Shown piece by piece: positions 1-7,857 of a DNA stretch of 40,344 nucleotides. Source of the DNA: Pedosphaera sp. (lineage in GTDB: Bacteria; Verrucomicrobiota; Verrucomicrobiia; Limisphaerales; UBA9464); assembly GCA_009695205.1 (NCBI GenBank), contig SIBK01000043.1:1-40344 (forward strand), given 5' to 3'. A program made the translations under genes and the position numbers. The notes beneath the pieces were generated by a model. The model ran no database searches and was not told the origin of the DNA. It was given only the letters and a program-made list of their open reading frames with translations. The first letter of the stretch is position 1. Every line of letters starts with the position of its first letter.

Positions 1-172
1 ATTGTGTATATTACATACTTGCATCCATCGACCCAAGGCGGACCTGCCACACCGGGCCCCGGGTCTCAGACCTCCGTCGCCACGTCCCATTCGGGAACCT
101 CCCCGGGCACCCGTTTCCGGCTCGTAGCTAAGTCCGACAGGCTGCTAGCACTGAAAACCTCCCACAGATTAG

Positions 173-1172
173 CCGGAAGAGCCTATCTACATTGATTCCG
201 GCACCAGCTTCAGCGCGCCGAGTGTCGCCGGTGTCGCCGCCACGCTTCGTGAAGCCAGTCCGGGAAGCACCGCGCGCCAAGTCCGCAACGCCCTGATTCA
301 GACCGCCAATCCCCCCCTTGATCCAGGATCGTTCCGGCCCCATGGACCGGGGCCATGGTTACGTGGATGCCGCAGCAGCGCTGGCACTCCTGCAGTCGGG
401 CGGCGCTTCGGACGCGCCTGGCCTTCCAGGCGATGACAAGAAACGTGTCCAGGATAATATCAAGCACGGTGCCGTCATTAAAGTTGAGAACGGCAAGGTT
501 ACTCGCACCGCGAGCAACCTGAGCCCTGGCGAGCATTTTGAGATCTACTACCATGTTCCGCCTGACACGGGATCTGTGATCGTGGATCTTTCAGGCTTCA
601 CCGCCGGACCGCCACCCAACCAGAATCAGCTTTTTGGCGATGACATCTTTCTGACCGTCCATTCCGCGAAAACCAGTGCAATTGGAGAAGGGGATTACCG
701 CGTTTATAACTTCACAACCGGCGGCACATTCGTGATCAATGACCCGGACGAAGGATTGATGCGCATCACGCTCAACGGCGATTCGACCAACGGAACCGAA
801 GTTGGCGCAACCGTAACGATCTTCAGTCTCAAGGAGAAGCTCCCCGGAAAGACCTTGAAGAGCCGGATTGTGGACGGCGGCCTGCGGGTCGTGCCGTTCA
901 AAGTGGCGGCCGGGGCTGGCGACCTGAGTGCCCTGCTCTGATGGGATGGCGATTGGGACTCTTACCCGGTGAACGACCTCGACCGGTACCTGATCGACCC
1001 GGCCAACAAGGCGATCTCCGATGGCGCGACGCTCAACGCACCAGAGCGAGCGGAAGTTGCCAACCCTATGGCGGGCGATTGGGTTGCGTTGATCTTCGGT
1101 TACAGCGTCAACACCAAACATGGCGACAATTTCGAATTGCGCGTGGCTGTCGATGGCAAGGTACTGAAATAG
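173..1172 (+). pseudogene. C-terminal remnant of a secreted subtilisin-like (S8) serine protease
   Basis: The start of this stretch reads IDSGTSFSAPSVAGVAATL, the S8 motif that carries the catalytic serine, followed by the usual final helix (GHGYVDAAAAL) and a beta-rich C-terminal domain ending at 1172. The reading frame is broken three times. A TAG at 170-172 cuts the frame upstream of the serine motif. The frame then shifts by one base in a run of seven C at 311-317; removing one C joins QTANPP to LIQDRSGPMDRGHGY. A TGA at 939-941 interrupts the frame, which then continues in the same phase (WDGDWDSYPVNDLDRYLIDP) to a stop at 1172. TGA is a normal stop for neighbouring genes such as rho, so recoding is unlikely. 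The Asp and His catalytic regions are not visible in 1-172. Domain identity is secure; whether all lesions are real or partly assembly errors is not known. Confidence 0.8.
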
Positions 1173-1289
1173 CACCGATGATTGAACTGCATTGCGGCGA
1201 CACGGGCGAATACCTGCGATCTCAGCGTGTTTGCTGTAGGCTCTGTTGTAGGTGGTCTTGAAAACCTACGTAACCACTGTGAATCAAAT

Positions 1290-1365
1290 TGGCGACCCTA
1301 ACGGGATTCGAACCCGTGTTACTGCCGTGAAAGGGCGGTGTCCTAGGCCTCTAGACGATAGGGTC
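1290..1365 (-). tRNA. tRNA-Glu (anticodon UUC)
   Basis: The minus strand folds as a full cloverleaf: acceptor GACCCTA pairs with TAGGGTC, the discriminator is G, and CCA is encoded (TGG at 1290-1292 on the plus strand). The anticodon loop CTTTCAC gives UUC, and the T-arm contains GGTTCGAATCC. The sequence closely resembles bacterial tRNA-Glu. Confidence 0.97.
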
Positions 1366-1415
1366 GCGAGTTGCGCTAGTCTAGGGCTGAGGCCGTTGAT
1401 GTCACGCTAGATTCA

Positions 1416-1490
1416 TGGTGGGTTGGCAGGGATTTGAACCCTGGACCAACGGCTTAAAAGGCCGCTGCTCTACCGCTGAGCTACCAACCC
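1416..1490 (-). tRNA. tRNA-Lys (anticodon UUU)
   Basis: On the minus strand acceptor GGGTTGG pairs with CCAACCC, followed by discriminator A and an encoded CCA (plus-strand TGG at 1416-1418). The D-arm is TAGCTCAGCGGTAGAGC, the anticodon loop CTTTTAA gives UUU, and the T-arm contains GGTTCAAATCC. It lies about 50 bases upstream of tRNA-Glu in the same orientation, so the two may be co-transcribed. Confidence 0.97.
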
Positions 1491-1784
1491 AGTCAAAAAC
1501 AGGGTAGGGAAAATAGCCGGATGGACTTGGCGTGCAAATGGTTATTTCCGATTATTTTTAGATTCTCAAATTTGGCCGACGTTGCCCTGGGCGCCGCCTT
1601 TTCAAAATGCAGTCATTTTTTTCCTTGCGGACCACACCAGTCGCATCAACTTTACGCCGTCACTCCGGGAGCCTCGTAAGGATTAGTCCCCTATTTTCCC
1701 CGCCGGTGTCGGCTGTGCCCACTCACGGTCGCTGGCTGAGACGGTTTCTTCCGGTGTAGAATTTCAATTTCATTTCCCATTGCC
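1491..1784. other. Divergent leader between tRNA-Lys and rho
   Basis: This gap holds no convincing gene. It must contain the promoter of the leftward tRNA pair and the leader of the rightward rho gene. I see an AT-richer stretch (about 1540-1575) and a T-run near 1615, but no clear -35/-10 pair, no terminator and no strong ribosome binding site before the rho ATG. Confidence 0.4.
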
Positions 1785-3629
1785 ATGGCAAGACCCACAA
1801 AGAATTCATTGGAATCAAAGAAAGCCGCTGCCCGCCCAAGTCGCCCGAAACGGGTCACCGAGGTGGAAGACGAAAAATTTGCCGCGGCGTTGTCGGCCGC
1901 CGCTGACAAGGTAAAGACCATTGGCGGCAAGTCCGTACCCCCCATTGGTGAGGAAGTATTTTCCTCAGGGAAACGACGGACTGCGTCGCGCAGTATTGCC
2001 AGCGCGGTTGAAACAAGAGTGCCAAAAGACCGCGAGCCCAAGGCGGTCGTACCGAGACCGCCGCGTCCGGTTTCCGATATGATCGGCGGTCCGGAACCAG
2101 CATCGCCGCCGGTCCAACTTCCATCATCGACTGTTTTTGCTGCATCGGCGCCGTTGGCAGCGCCGCTGTCCGCACCCCTGCGAGGATCTTCGGATCCGAA
2201 CTCGCCGAGATCCCCTCGCTTCCCCAGTCATGAGGATCCGTCCGCACGGGTTCCATCCAACAGGCGGCCACTAACTTCCCTGCCCCGGGACGAACCGGTG
2301 GCGATCTCTGACGGGGCGGGGGAAGAGATCAGCAGTCCGGCTCCATTTCCAGCGGTGACGCCGCGCGCATTGAATCTTCACGATTTGCAGCCGATGCCTA
2401 TCGCGGCCCTCAATGATGTTGCGCGGGAGTTTTCGATAGAAAACTTCGGCACGCTCAAACGGCAGGAGATTATTTTTCAGGTGCTTCAACGCAACCTGCA
2501 GGCGGGGGGCGCGATTTACACGCGGGGAATTCTTGAAGTGATGTCCGAAGGTTTTGGCTTTCTTCGTTCCCCGGCGTTCAATTACCTGCCCTGTCCGGAA
2601 GACATCTATGTATCCCCGTCACAAATCCGGCGATTTGACCTTCAAACGGGCGATGATGTGGCGGGGCAGATTCGTCCGCCGAAGGAAAAGGAGAAATTTT
2701 ACGCGTTGCTGAAGGTCGAGAAGGTGGCGGGGATTGATCCGGACAAGGCGAAGGAAAAGGCCCATTTCGAGAACCTCACGCCCCTATTTCCAAACAAGCG
2801 TTTCATGCTGGAAACGACCGCCGACGAGCTCTCGACCCGCGTCATGGATCTCGTCTGTCCCATAGGCAAGGGGACCCGAGGACTGATCGTGGCACCCCCG
2901 AGAACGGGCAAGACCGTGCTGATGCAAAAGCTCGCCAATGCCATTCTGAAGAATAATCCAGAGACCTGTCTGATTATTCTGCTAATCGACGAGCGGCCAG
3001 AGGAAGTCACGGATATGGAGCGAAGTTGCAGAGGGGCGGAGGTGGTGAGTTCTACCTTTGACGAACCTCCCGAACGCCATGTCCAGGTGGCTGAGATGGT
3101 GATCGAAAAGGCCCGTCGGATGGTTGAGCACAAAAAGGACGTCATCATCCTGCTCGATTCAATCACGCGACTGGCGCGGGCGTATAACACGGTGCAGCCG
3201 CATTCTGGAAAAATATTATCGGGTGGTGTCGATGCCAATGCGTTGCACAAGCCGAAGCGTTTTTTTGGCGCGGCTCGAAACATCGAGGAGGGGGGGTCGC
3301 TGACCATCATAGCGACAGCGCTCGTGGACACGGGCAGCCGGATGGACGAAGTAATCTTTGAGGAATTCAAAGGGACGGGAAACATGGAAGTGCACTTGGA
3401 CCGAGCGTTAGTGGAGCGCCGCATTTTTCCGTCGATCAACATCGAGCGGAGCGGCACGCGGAAAGAGGAGTTGCTATATCATCCGGACGAATGCAGCCGG
3501 GTGGTCATGCTGCGGCGCGCCCTTACCGGTGTACCGCCGGTTGAAGCGATGGATCTGCTCCTCGGGAAGCTCAAGAAGACGCCAAACAATATCATGTTTC
3601 TGCTGCAGATGGGAGTCAACGTGCGGTGA
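1785..3629 (+). CDS. rho: Transcription termination factor Rho with long N-terminal extension
   Basis: Rho is the hexameric RNA-dependent ATPase that ends transcription at rut sites. The 614-residue product has the Rho N-terminal helical domain from about residue 195 ([20 protein letters not shown]), the cold-shock-like RNA-binding domain at about 248-312 ([16 protein letters not shown]), and a RecA-type ATPase with Walker A APPRTGKT (about 370-377), Walker B VIILLDS (about 453-459) and the conserved stretch [20 protein letters not shown] (about 479-498). Escherichia coli Rho is about 420 residues, so about 195 residues are extra at the N-terminus; they are rich in Pro, Ser, Arg and Ala and probably disordered. 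The gene opens a compact run with tlyA (10 bases apart) and nadK. The ATG at 1785 is the first plausible start, although no strong ribosome binding site precedes it. Confidence 0.97.
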   Translation: MARPTKNSLESKKAAARPSRPKRVTEVEDEKFAAALSAAADKVKTIGGKSVPPIGEEVFSSGKRRTASRSIASAVETRVPKDREPKAVVPRPPRPVSDMIGGPEPASPPVQLPSSTVFAASAPLAAPLSAPLRGSSDPNSPRSPRFPSHEDPSARVPSNRRPLTSLPRDEPVAISDGAGEEISSPAPFPAVTPRALNLHDLQPMPIAALNDVAREFSIENFGTLKRQEIIFQVLQRNLQAGGAIYTRGILEVMSEGFGFLRSPAFNYLPCPEDIYVSPSQIRRFDLQTGDDVAGQIRPPKEKEKFYALLKVEKVAGIDPDKAKEKAHFENLTPLFPNKRFMLETTADELSTRVMDLVCPIGKGTRGLIVAPPRTGKTVLMQKLANAILKNNPETCLIILLIDERPEEVTDMERSCRGAEVVSSTFDEPPERHVQVAEMVIEKARRMVEHKKDVIILLDSITRLARAYNTVQPHSGKILSGGVDANALHKPKRFFGAARNIEEGGSLTIIATALVDTGSRMDEVIFEEFKGTGNMEVHLDRALVERRIFPSINIERSGTRKEELLYHPDECSRVVMLRRALTGVPPVEAMDLLLGKLKKTPNNIMFLLQMGVNVR

Positions 3630-3639
3630 TGGGCGGCCG

Positions 3640-4392
3640 ATGAAACTCCGACTGGACCAGGCGTTGGTGGATCGTGGCCTGGCGGAAAACCGTTCGAGAG
3701 CGCAGCGACTCATCCTTGCAGGCAAGGTTCGTATCAACGGGCAGATCGCCGGAAAGCCGGGGCAGACCTTACGGGAGGGCAATGTCCTCGAGCTTGTCGC
3801 CGCGGAAAAATATGTCAGCCGCGGCGGAGCCAAGCTTGAGCATGGGCTCGACCATTTTAAGATTTCACCGGCCGGGATGCGGGTGCTTGATCTTGGGGCA
3901 AGCACGGGGGGGTTCACCGATTGTCTCTTGCAACGGGGTGCCGCGCGGGTCTGGGCGGTGGACGTTGGGCATGGGCAGTTGGCGTGGACGCTCCGTCAGG
4001 ATCCCAGAGTGGTGGTGCGCGAGCGGACCAATGCGCGCCATCTGACGCCGGACTTTTTTGCACCCGAGGGTGATGGATTTGATCTCGTCGTGGCGGATTG
4101 TTCATTTATTTCACTGCGACGGATACTACCTCCGGTTCCTCCGTTGTTGAGGAAGGGTGGCAGGGTCCTGGCGCTGGTAAAACCGCAGTTTGAGGCGGGT
4201 CGTGAGGAAGCAGATCGCGGTGCCGGCGTCATCCTTGATCCCGAAGTACATAAGCGGGTTCTTCGGGAACTGGAAGAGTTTGTCTGTGGGCACTTGGCTC
4301 CCTTAGTGTGGACAGGCGTTACGGAATCCCCTCTTCTCGGGCCGGCCGGCAACCGGGAGTTCCTGGCATTGCTCGAACTATCAAGCCATTGA
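3640..4392 (+). CDS. tlyA: TlyA-family S4/FtsJ-like rRNA 2'-O-methyltransferase
   Basis: TlyA-family proteins methylate ribose 2'-OH groups of cytidines in 16S and/or 23S rRNA, using S-adenosylmethionine. The 250-residue protein has an N-terminal S4 RNA-binding domain (MKLRLDQALVDRGLAENRSR, residues 1-60) followed by a Rossmann methyltransferase domain with the SAM motif VLDLGASTGGFTDCLL (about 82-97), VVADCSFISLR (about 150-160) and LALVKPQFEAG (about 177-187), all typical of the family. The ATG at 3640 is chosen because the S4 domain starts there and it lies 10 bases after the rho stop; a longer open frame reaching back into rho is a shadow. Its end overlaps the proposed nadK start, which suggests translational coupling. 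Haemolysin activity, once claimed for some homologues, cannot be inferred. Confidence 0.92.
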   Translation: MKLRLDQALVDRGLAENRSRAQRLILAGKVRINGQIAGKPGQTLREGNVLELVAAEKYVSRGGAKLEHGLDHFKISPAGMRVLDLGASTGGFTDCLLQRGAARVWAVDVGHGQLAWTLRQDPRVVVRERTNARHLTPDFFAPEGDGFDLVVADCSFISLRRILPPVPPLLRKGGRVLALVKPQFEAGREEADRGAGVILDPEVHKRVLRELEEFVCGHLAPLVWTGVTESPLLGPAGNREFLALLELSSH

Positions 4393-5273
4393 AAAAAATC
4401 GCCGAAAACTTGCGCCGCATCGGTTTCATCGCCAACCCCGAAAAAACCCGCTGCGCGAGTCTGGTGAGGCGGGCGGGCCGGCTGCTTGAAGAGCATGGGC
4501 GCACGGTGGTCTGTGACGCCGCGACGGCCGGCCTGGTGGGGAATAAGTGGCCGACGGTCCCCGCAGTGGATGCCCTGGCCCGTCAGTGTGACCTGTTGCT
4601 GGTGTTTGGCGGCGACGGCACAATGTTGCGGATCGCGCGACAGGTGGCGGGGTTGCCGACACCCATCTTGGGAATTAATGCGGGGAATCTGGGATTCTTG
4701 ACGGCAGTTTCACCAGAATGTCTGTCTGAGGCGATCCGGAAGCTGACGTCGGGGAAATTCTCGATTGAGGAGCGAGCATTATTGGATGCGGATGTGACGC
4801 AGGGCGGCGTGAGTTCGCAGCTTTCCGCTTTAAATGATTTTGTACTCAGCCGCGGATTGACCTCCCGCTTGATCGAGCTTGAAGTCTCGGTAAACCGGGA
4901 ACTGCTGACCCGCTACCGGTGCGACGGATTAATCGTCAGTTCACCGACGGGTTCTACGGCCTATTCTCTCGCAGCAGGGGGGGCGATCGTCAGTCCGGAA
5001 GCCGAAGTGATGCTGTTGACCCCAATCTGCCCGCACACCTTGAGCATTCGTCCCCTGATACTTGGAATGGATGCCATGGTTCAGGTGCGCCTGTTGAGCG
5101 CACGATTAATCGCCATTTTGGCGGCTGACGGTCAGGAGCAGATCGAACTCAATGCCGGGGACACGGTAACAGTCCGACGCAGCCTGAAAAAAGTCCGCTT
5201 GCTGCGCCTCGAAGGCACAACGTTTTTCTCCACCTTACGGCAGAAATTCGGATGGAGTGGAGGCAATCTCTAG
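4389..5273 (+). CDS. nadK: NAD kinase (ATP-NAD kinase)
   Basis: NAD kinase phosphorylates NAD+ to NADP+ in the cytoplasm and is normally essential. The 294-residue product shows the family signatures: GGDGT with its catalytic Asp (about 74-78, in LLLVFGGDGTML), GINAGNLGFLT (about 95-105), and CDGLIVSSPTGSTAYSLAAG followed by a Pro-His-Leu type segment (TPICPHTLSIRPLI). The start is proposed as the TTG at 4389, whose bases overlap the tlyA TGA at 4390-4392; this gives the normal length and an N-terminus (MKKIAENLRRIGFIANPEK) matching the family. A longer frame from 4308 would run inside tlyA and has no family support. The overlap and the 9-base gap to the next gene indicate one transcript. Confidence 0.95.
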   Translation: MKKIAENLRRIGFIANPEKTRCASLVRRAGRLLEEHGRTVVCDAATAGLVGNKWPTVPAVDALARQCDLLLVFGGDGTMLRIARQVAGLPTPILGINAGNLGFLTAVSPECLSEAIRKLTSGKFSIEERALLDADVTQGGVSSQLSALNDFVLSRGLTSRLIELEVSVNRELLTRYRCDGLIVSSPTGSTAYSLAAGGAIVSPEAEVMLLTPICPHTLSIRPLILGMDAMVQVRLLSARLIAILAADGQEQIELNAGDTVTVRRSLKKVRLLRLEGTTFFSTLRQKFGWSGGNL

Positions 5274-5282
5274 GTTCCAATC

Positions 5283-6302
5283 ATGGTGCGCTTGAAGGAA
5301 ATCGCGGCAGTCGCCGGCGTGTCGGTGATGACGGTCTCGAAAGCGTTGCGGGACCAGTCCGATATCGCCGTTGGGACCCGCGAGCGTATTCGGTTGCTGG
5401 CTCAACAAATGGGATATGTGCCGGACGCGGCGGCACGCGGCATGCGCAGTCGGAAGACGATGTTGCTGGGGTTGGTAATTCCTGCCACCACGGATCCTGT
5501 GTTCGCCCGGATGATGCTGGCGATCGAGGAGCGCGCACACGAGCTGGGGTATGATTTATTGTTGGGGCATTCATTGGGCGCGGTCGCGCGGGAGGAGGCG
5601 GCGATCCGGCGGTTGCTCGCGCGAAAGGTGGATGGACTTTTCATCTCGCCGGTTTACCGGATGGATCCTGCGTCGGCGGTGTACGAAGAAATCCAACGGC
5701 GAAAACTGCCTGCAGTGATCTTGGGTCACCGAGGATCCTTCTGTCGGGAGTTTGTCTCGGTGGAGACCGACGACATGGCAGCGAGTGCTGCGATCACCCG
5801 CTATCTCGTGTCGCTCGGCCATAAGCGAATCGCGTTTTTTACAGGTCCGCCCGCTGCTCCGTGGGCACAAGAGAGGTATGAAGGGTACCGACGCGCGTTG
5901 CGAGAGGCGGATTTGCCGGTGGAAGACAGTCTGATTTACCGGGCGGGGAGCACCATTGAAGAGGGGGTTTCGGCGACGCTCAAATTCTTGCAGGAATCGT
6001 CACAAGCGACAGCCATTCAGGCGGCTAACGATTTGATCGCGGTGGGAGTTGGTGACACCCTGCTCAACCAGGGCCTCCGGCTTCCCGGGAATATTTCGGT
6101 AACCGGATTTGGTAACCTTCTGGTCGCCGAGTACTTTCGGGTGCCGCTCACGACCGTCCGACAACCCAAACTGCGCCTGGGCATTGCCGCCATGGAGTCC
6201 ATGCTCAAGTTGCTTCGCGGAGAACTGGCGGTAAGCAGGCGGCTTCCGGCCGAAATCATCGTCCGGTCCAGCACAGGCACGCCGCCCAAAACAGTAACCT
6301 GA
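5283..6302 (+). CDS. LacI/GalR-family transcriptional regulator
   Basis: This 339-residue protein has a LacI-type helix-turn-helix at its N-terminus (VRLKEIAAVAGVSVMTVSKA, residues 2-21, with hinge GYVPDAAARGMRS) and a periplasmic-binding-protein-like ligand domain (GLVIPATTDPVFARMMLAIE onward). Such proteins bind an operator as dimers and respond to a sugar or related small molecule; the ligand cannot be read from sequence. It begins 9 bases after nadK, so it may be carried on the housekeeping transcript. The next gene downstream, a Tat-exported Gfo/Idh/MocA oxidoreductase 91 bases away, is a plausible target, but no convincing palindromic operator is visible in 6303-6393. Confidence 0.93.
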   Translation: MVRLKEIAAVAGVSVMTVSKALRDQSDIAVGTRERIRLLAQQMGYVPDAAARGMRSRKTMLLGLVIPATTDPVFARMMLAIEERAHELGYDLLLGHSLGAVAREEAAIRRLLARKVDGLFISPVYRMDPASAVYEEIQRRKLPAVILGHRGSFCREFVSVETDDMAASAAITRYLVSLGHKRIAFFTGPPAAPWAQERYEGYRRALREADLPVEDSLIYRAGSTIEEGVSATLKFLQESSQATAIQAANDLIAVGVGDTLLNQGLRLPGNISVTGFGNLLVAEYFRVPLTTVRQPKLRLGIAAMESMLKLLRGELAVSRRLPAEIIVRSSTGTPPKTVT

Positions 6303-6393
6303 CGCCGCTCATTTTGACTTTCCGAACGCGGAGTCTTGTTTTGATCATCTCTATTATTGACATCACTCAATTGGAGGATAGATCTTTTAATCC

Positions 6394-7773
6394 ATGCACA
6401 CCCACTCCCCAAAACTTTCGACCCGTCGGGATTTTATCACCAGCACCGGAAAACTAGCGGCAGCCTCCGCCCTGGCTGGAGTCGAGTTACCACATGTTCA
6501 CGCGGCTGGAAGCGATATGGTACAGATCGCGCTGGTCGGTTGTGGTGGGCGCGGTACCGGCGCGGTGGGCAATGCGATGTCGACCAAGAGCGGACAGACG
6601 CGGCTCGTTGCGATGGCGGACGTATTTGAAGATCGGCTCAAGGGAAGCTTCAGCGGATTGAAAGGGCAATTCCGTGACAAAGTACAGGTCCCGGAGGACT
6701 ACAAATTCATCGGCTTCGACGGCTACAAGAACGCTATCGACAGCCTACGAAAGGGGGATATAGCCGTTTTTGCAACGCCGCCGGCGTTTCGTTGGGTGCA
6801 TTTTCAGTACGCCATTGAGAAGGGCGTGAATGTGTTCATGGAGAAGCCTGTGGTGGTGGACGGTCCGGGTGGCCGGCGGATGTTTAAGTTGGCAGAAGAG
6901 GCTACCGCGAAAAACCTGAAAATCGGGGTTGGGTTGATGTGCCGCCACTGCAAGACCCGGCAAGAGCTGTTCCGGCGGGTCAAGGAGGGCGAGATTGGTG
7001 AGATCATTGCCATGCGGGCGTATCGCATGCACGGGCCGGTGGGTTCGGCGTTTACCAATCCCCGGCCACCCAACAACACAAATGAGTTGCTTTGGCAGAT
7101 TTCCCGTTTCCACAGTTTTCTCTGGGCAAGCGGCGGCTGCTATTCCGACTTTTATATACATAACATCGATGAATCTTGCTGGATCAAGGACGCGTGGCCG
7201 GTCCAGGCGCAGGCTTCCGGAGGGCGCATGTATCGCGGCGAGGCGATCGACCAGAATTTTGATAATTATTCCGTGGAATACACCTTTGGAGACGGCACAA
7301 AACTGTTCCTATACGGGCGTACAATGCCGGGAGTGCACGATGAATTCGCCAGTTACGCCCACGGCAGCAAGGGACTTGCGGTGATTTCCTCGGAAGGGCA
7401 CTGGCCGTCCAAGGCCCGCATCTACAAAGGACATCGACTCGACAATGCGGAAATCGCATGGCGCTCACCCAAGGAAGGCCCGGAGCTGGATCCGTACGTT
7501 GTGGAATGGGAAGACCTCCTCGACGCGATCCGGAATGACAAGCCGTACAATGAGGTCAAGCGGGGCGTGCAGGCCAGCCTCGTAACCGCGATGGGCCGCA
7601 TGGCCGCCCACACGGGTCAGATCGTCAAGTACGACGATATCTTGAACAGCGAGCATGAATTCGCCCCGGGTTTGGACAAATTGACCATGAATTCTCCCGC
7701 CCCCGTTCTTGCAGATGCCTCGGGCAAGTATCCAATCCCCCAGCCGGGAATGAAAAAAATGCGCGAGTACTAA
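6394..7773 (+). CDS. Tat-exported Gfo/Idh/MocA-family oxidoreductase
   Basis: The 459-residue product opens with a twin-arginine signal (STRRDFITSTGKLAAASALAG, RR at 11-12), so it should be exported folded with its cofactor. The Rossmann nucleotide-binding motif is LVGCGGRGTGAVGNA (about 47-61) and the family EKP motif is in NVFMEKPVVVDG (about 146-157). Members oxidise or isomerise sugars, inositols or related polyols with NAD(P); planctomycete and verrucomicrobial genomes carry many exported paralogues thought to act on polysaccharide breakdown products. Substrate is unknown. A GGAGG at 6373-6377 lies 16 bases before the ATG, longer than ideal. The upstream LacI-type gene is a candidate regulator. 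Confidence 0.92.
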   Translation: MHTHSPKLSTRRDFITSTGKLAAASALAGVELPHVHAAGSDMVQIALVGCGGRGTGAVGNAMSTKSGQTRLVAMADVFEDRLKGSFSGLKGQFRDKVQVPEDYKFIGFDGYKNAIDSLRKGDIAVFATPPAFRWVHFQYAIEKGVNVFMEKPVVVDGPGGRRMFKLAEEATAKNLKIGVGLMCRHCKTRQELFRRVKEGEIGEIIAMRAYRMHGPVGSAFTNPRPPNNTNELLWQISRFHSFLWASGGCYSDFYIHNIDESCWIKDAWPVQAQASGGRMYRGEAIDQNFDNYSVEYTFGDGTKLFLYGRTMPGVHDEFASYAHGSKGLAVISSEGHWPSKARIYKGHRLDNAEIAWRSPKEGPELDPYVVEWEDLLDAIRNDKPYNEVKRGVQASLVTAMGRMAAHTGQIVKYDDILNSEHEFAPGLDKLTMNSPAPVLADASGKYPIPQPGMKKMREY

Positions 7774-7804
7774 CCTGCTCGTTGAATTACTTCCGTCAGC
7801 ACTT

Positions 7805-7835
7805 CGAGAGGGATGGCTTTCGGGTCGCCCTCTCG
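7805..7835. terminator. Candidate bidirectional terminator hairpin
   Basis: CGAGAGGG (7805-7812) and CCCTCTCG (7828-7835) form a perfect 8-bp stem around a 15-base loop, followed by TTTGCTT on the plus strand. It sits in the 84-base gap between the convergent oxidoreductase and WD40-cytochrome genes. The long loop and weak T-tract make it a modest candidate. Confidence 0.45.
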
Positions 7836-7857
7836 TTTGCTTGAGTGGGATCCCCTC

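Noticed and set aside
939-941. In-frame TGA read as selenocysteine or a reassigned codon
   Set aside because: Neighbouring genes such as rho and tlyA end in TGA, no SECIS-like hairpin was noticed after it, and the gene has other lesions.
6303-6393. Promoter and operator for the Gfo/Idh/MocA gene
   Set aside because: A TATTAT at 6352-6357 has no -35 at suitable spacing, and no palindrome of operator size is present.
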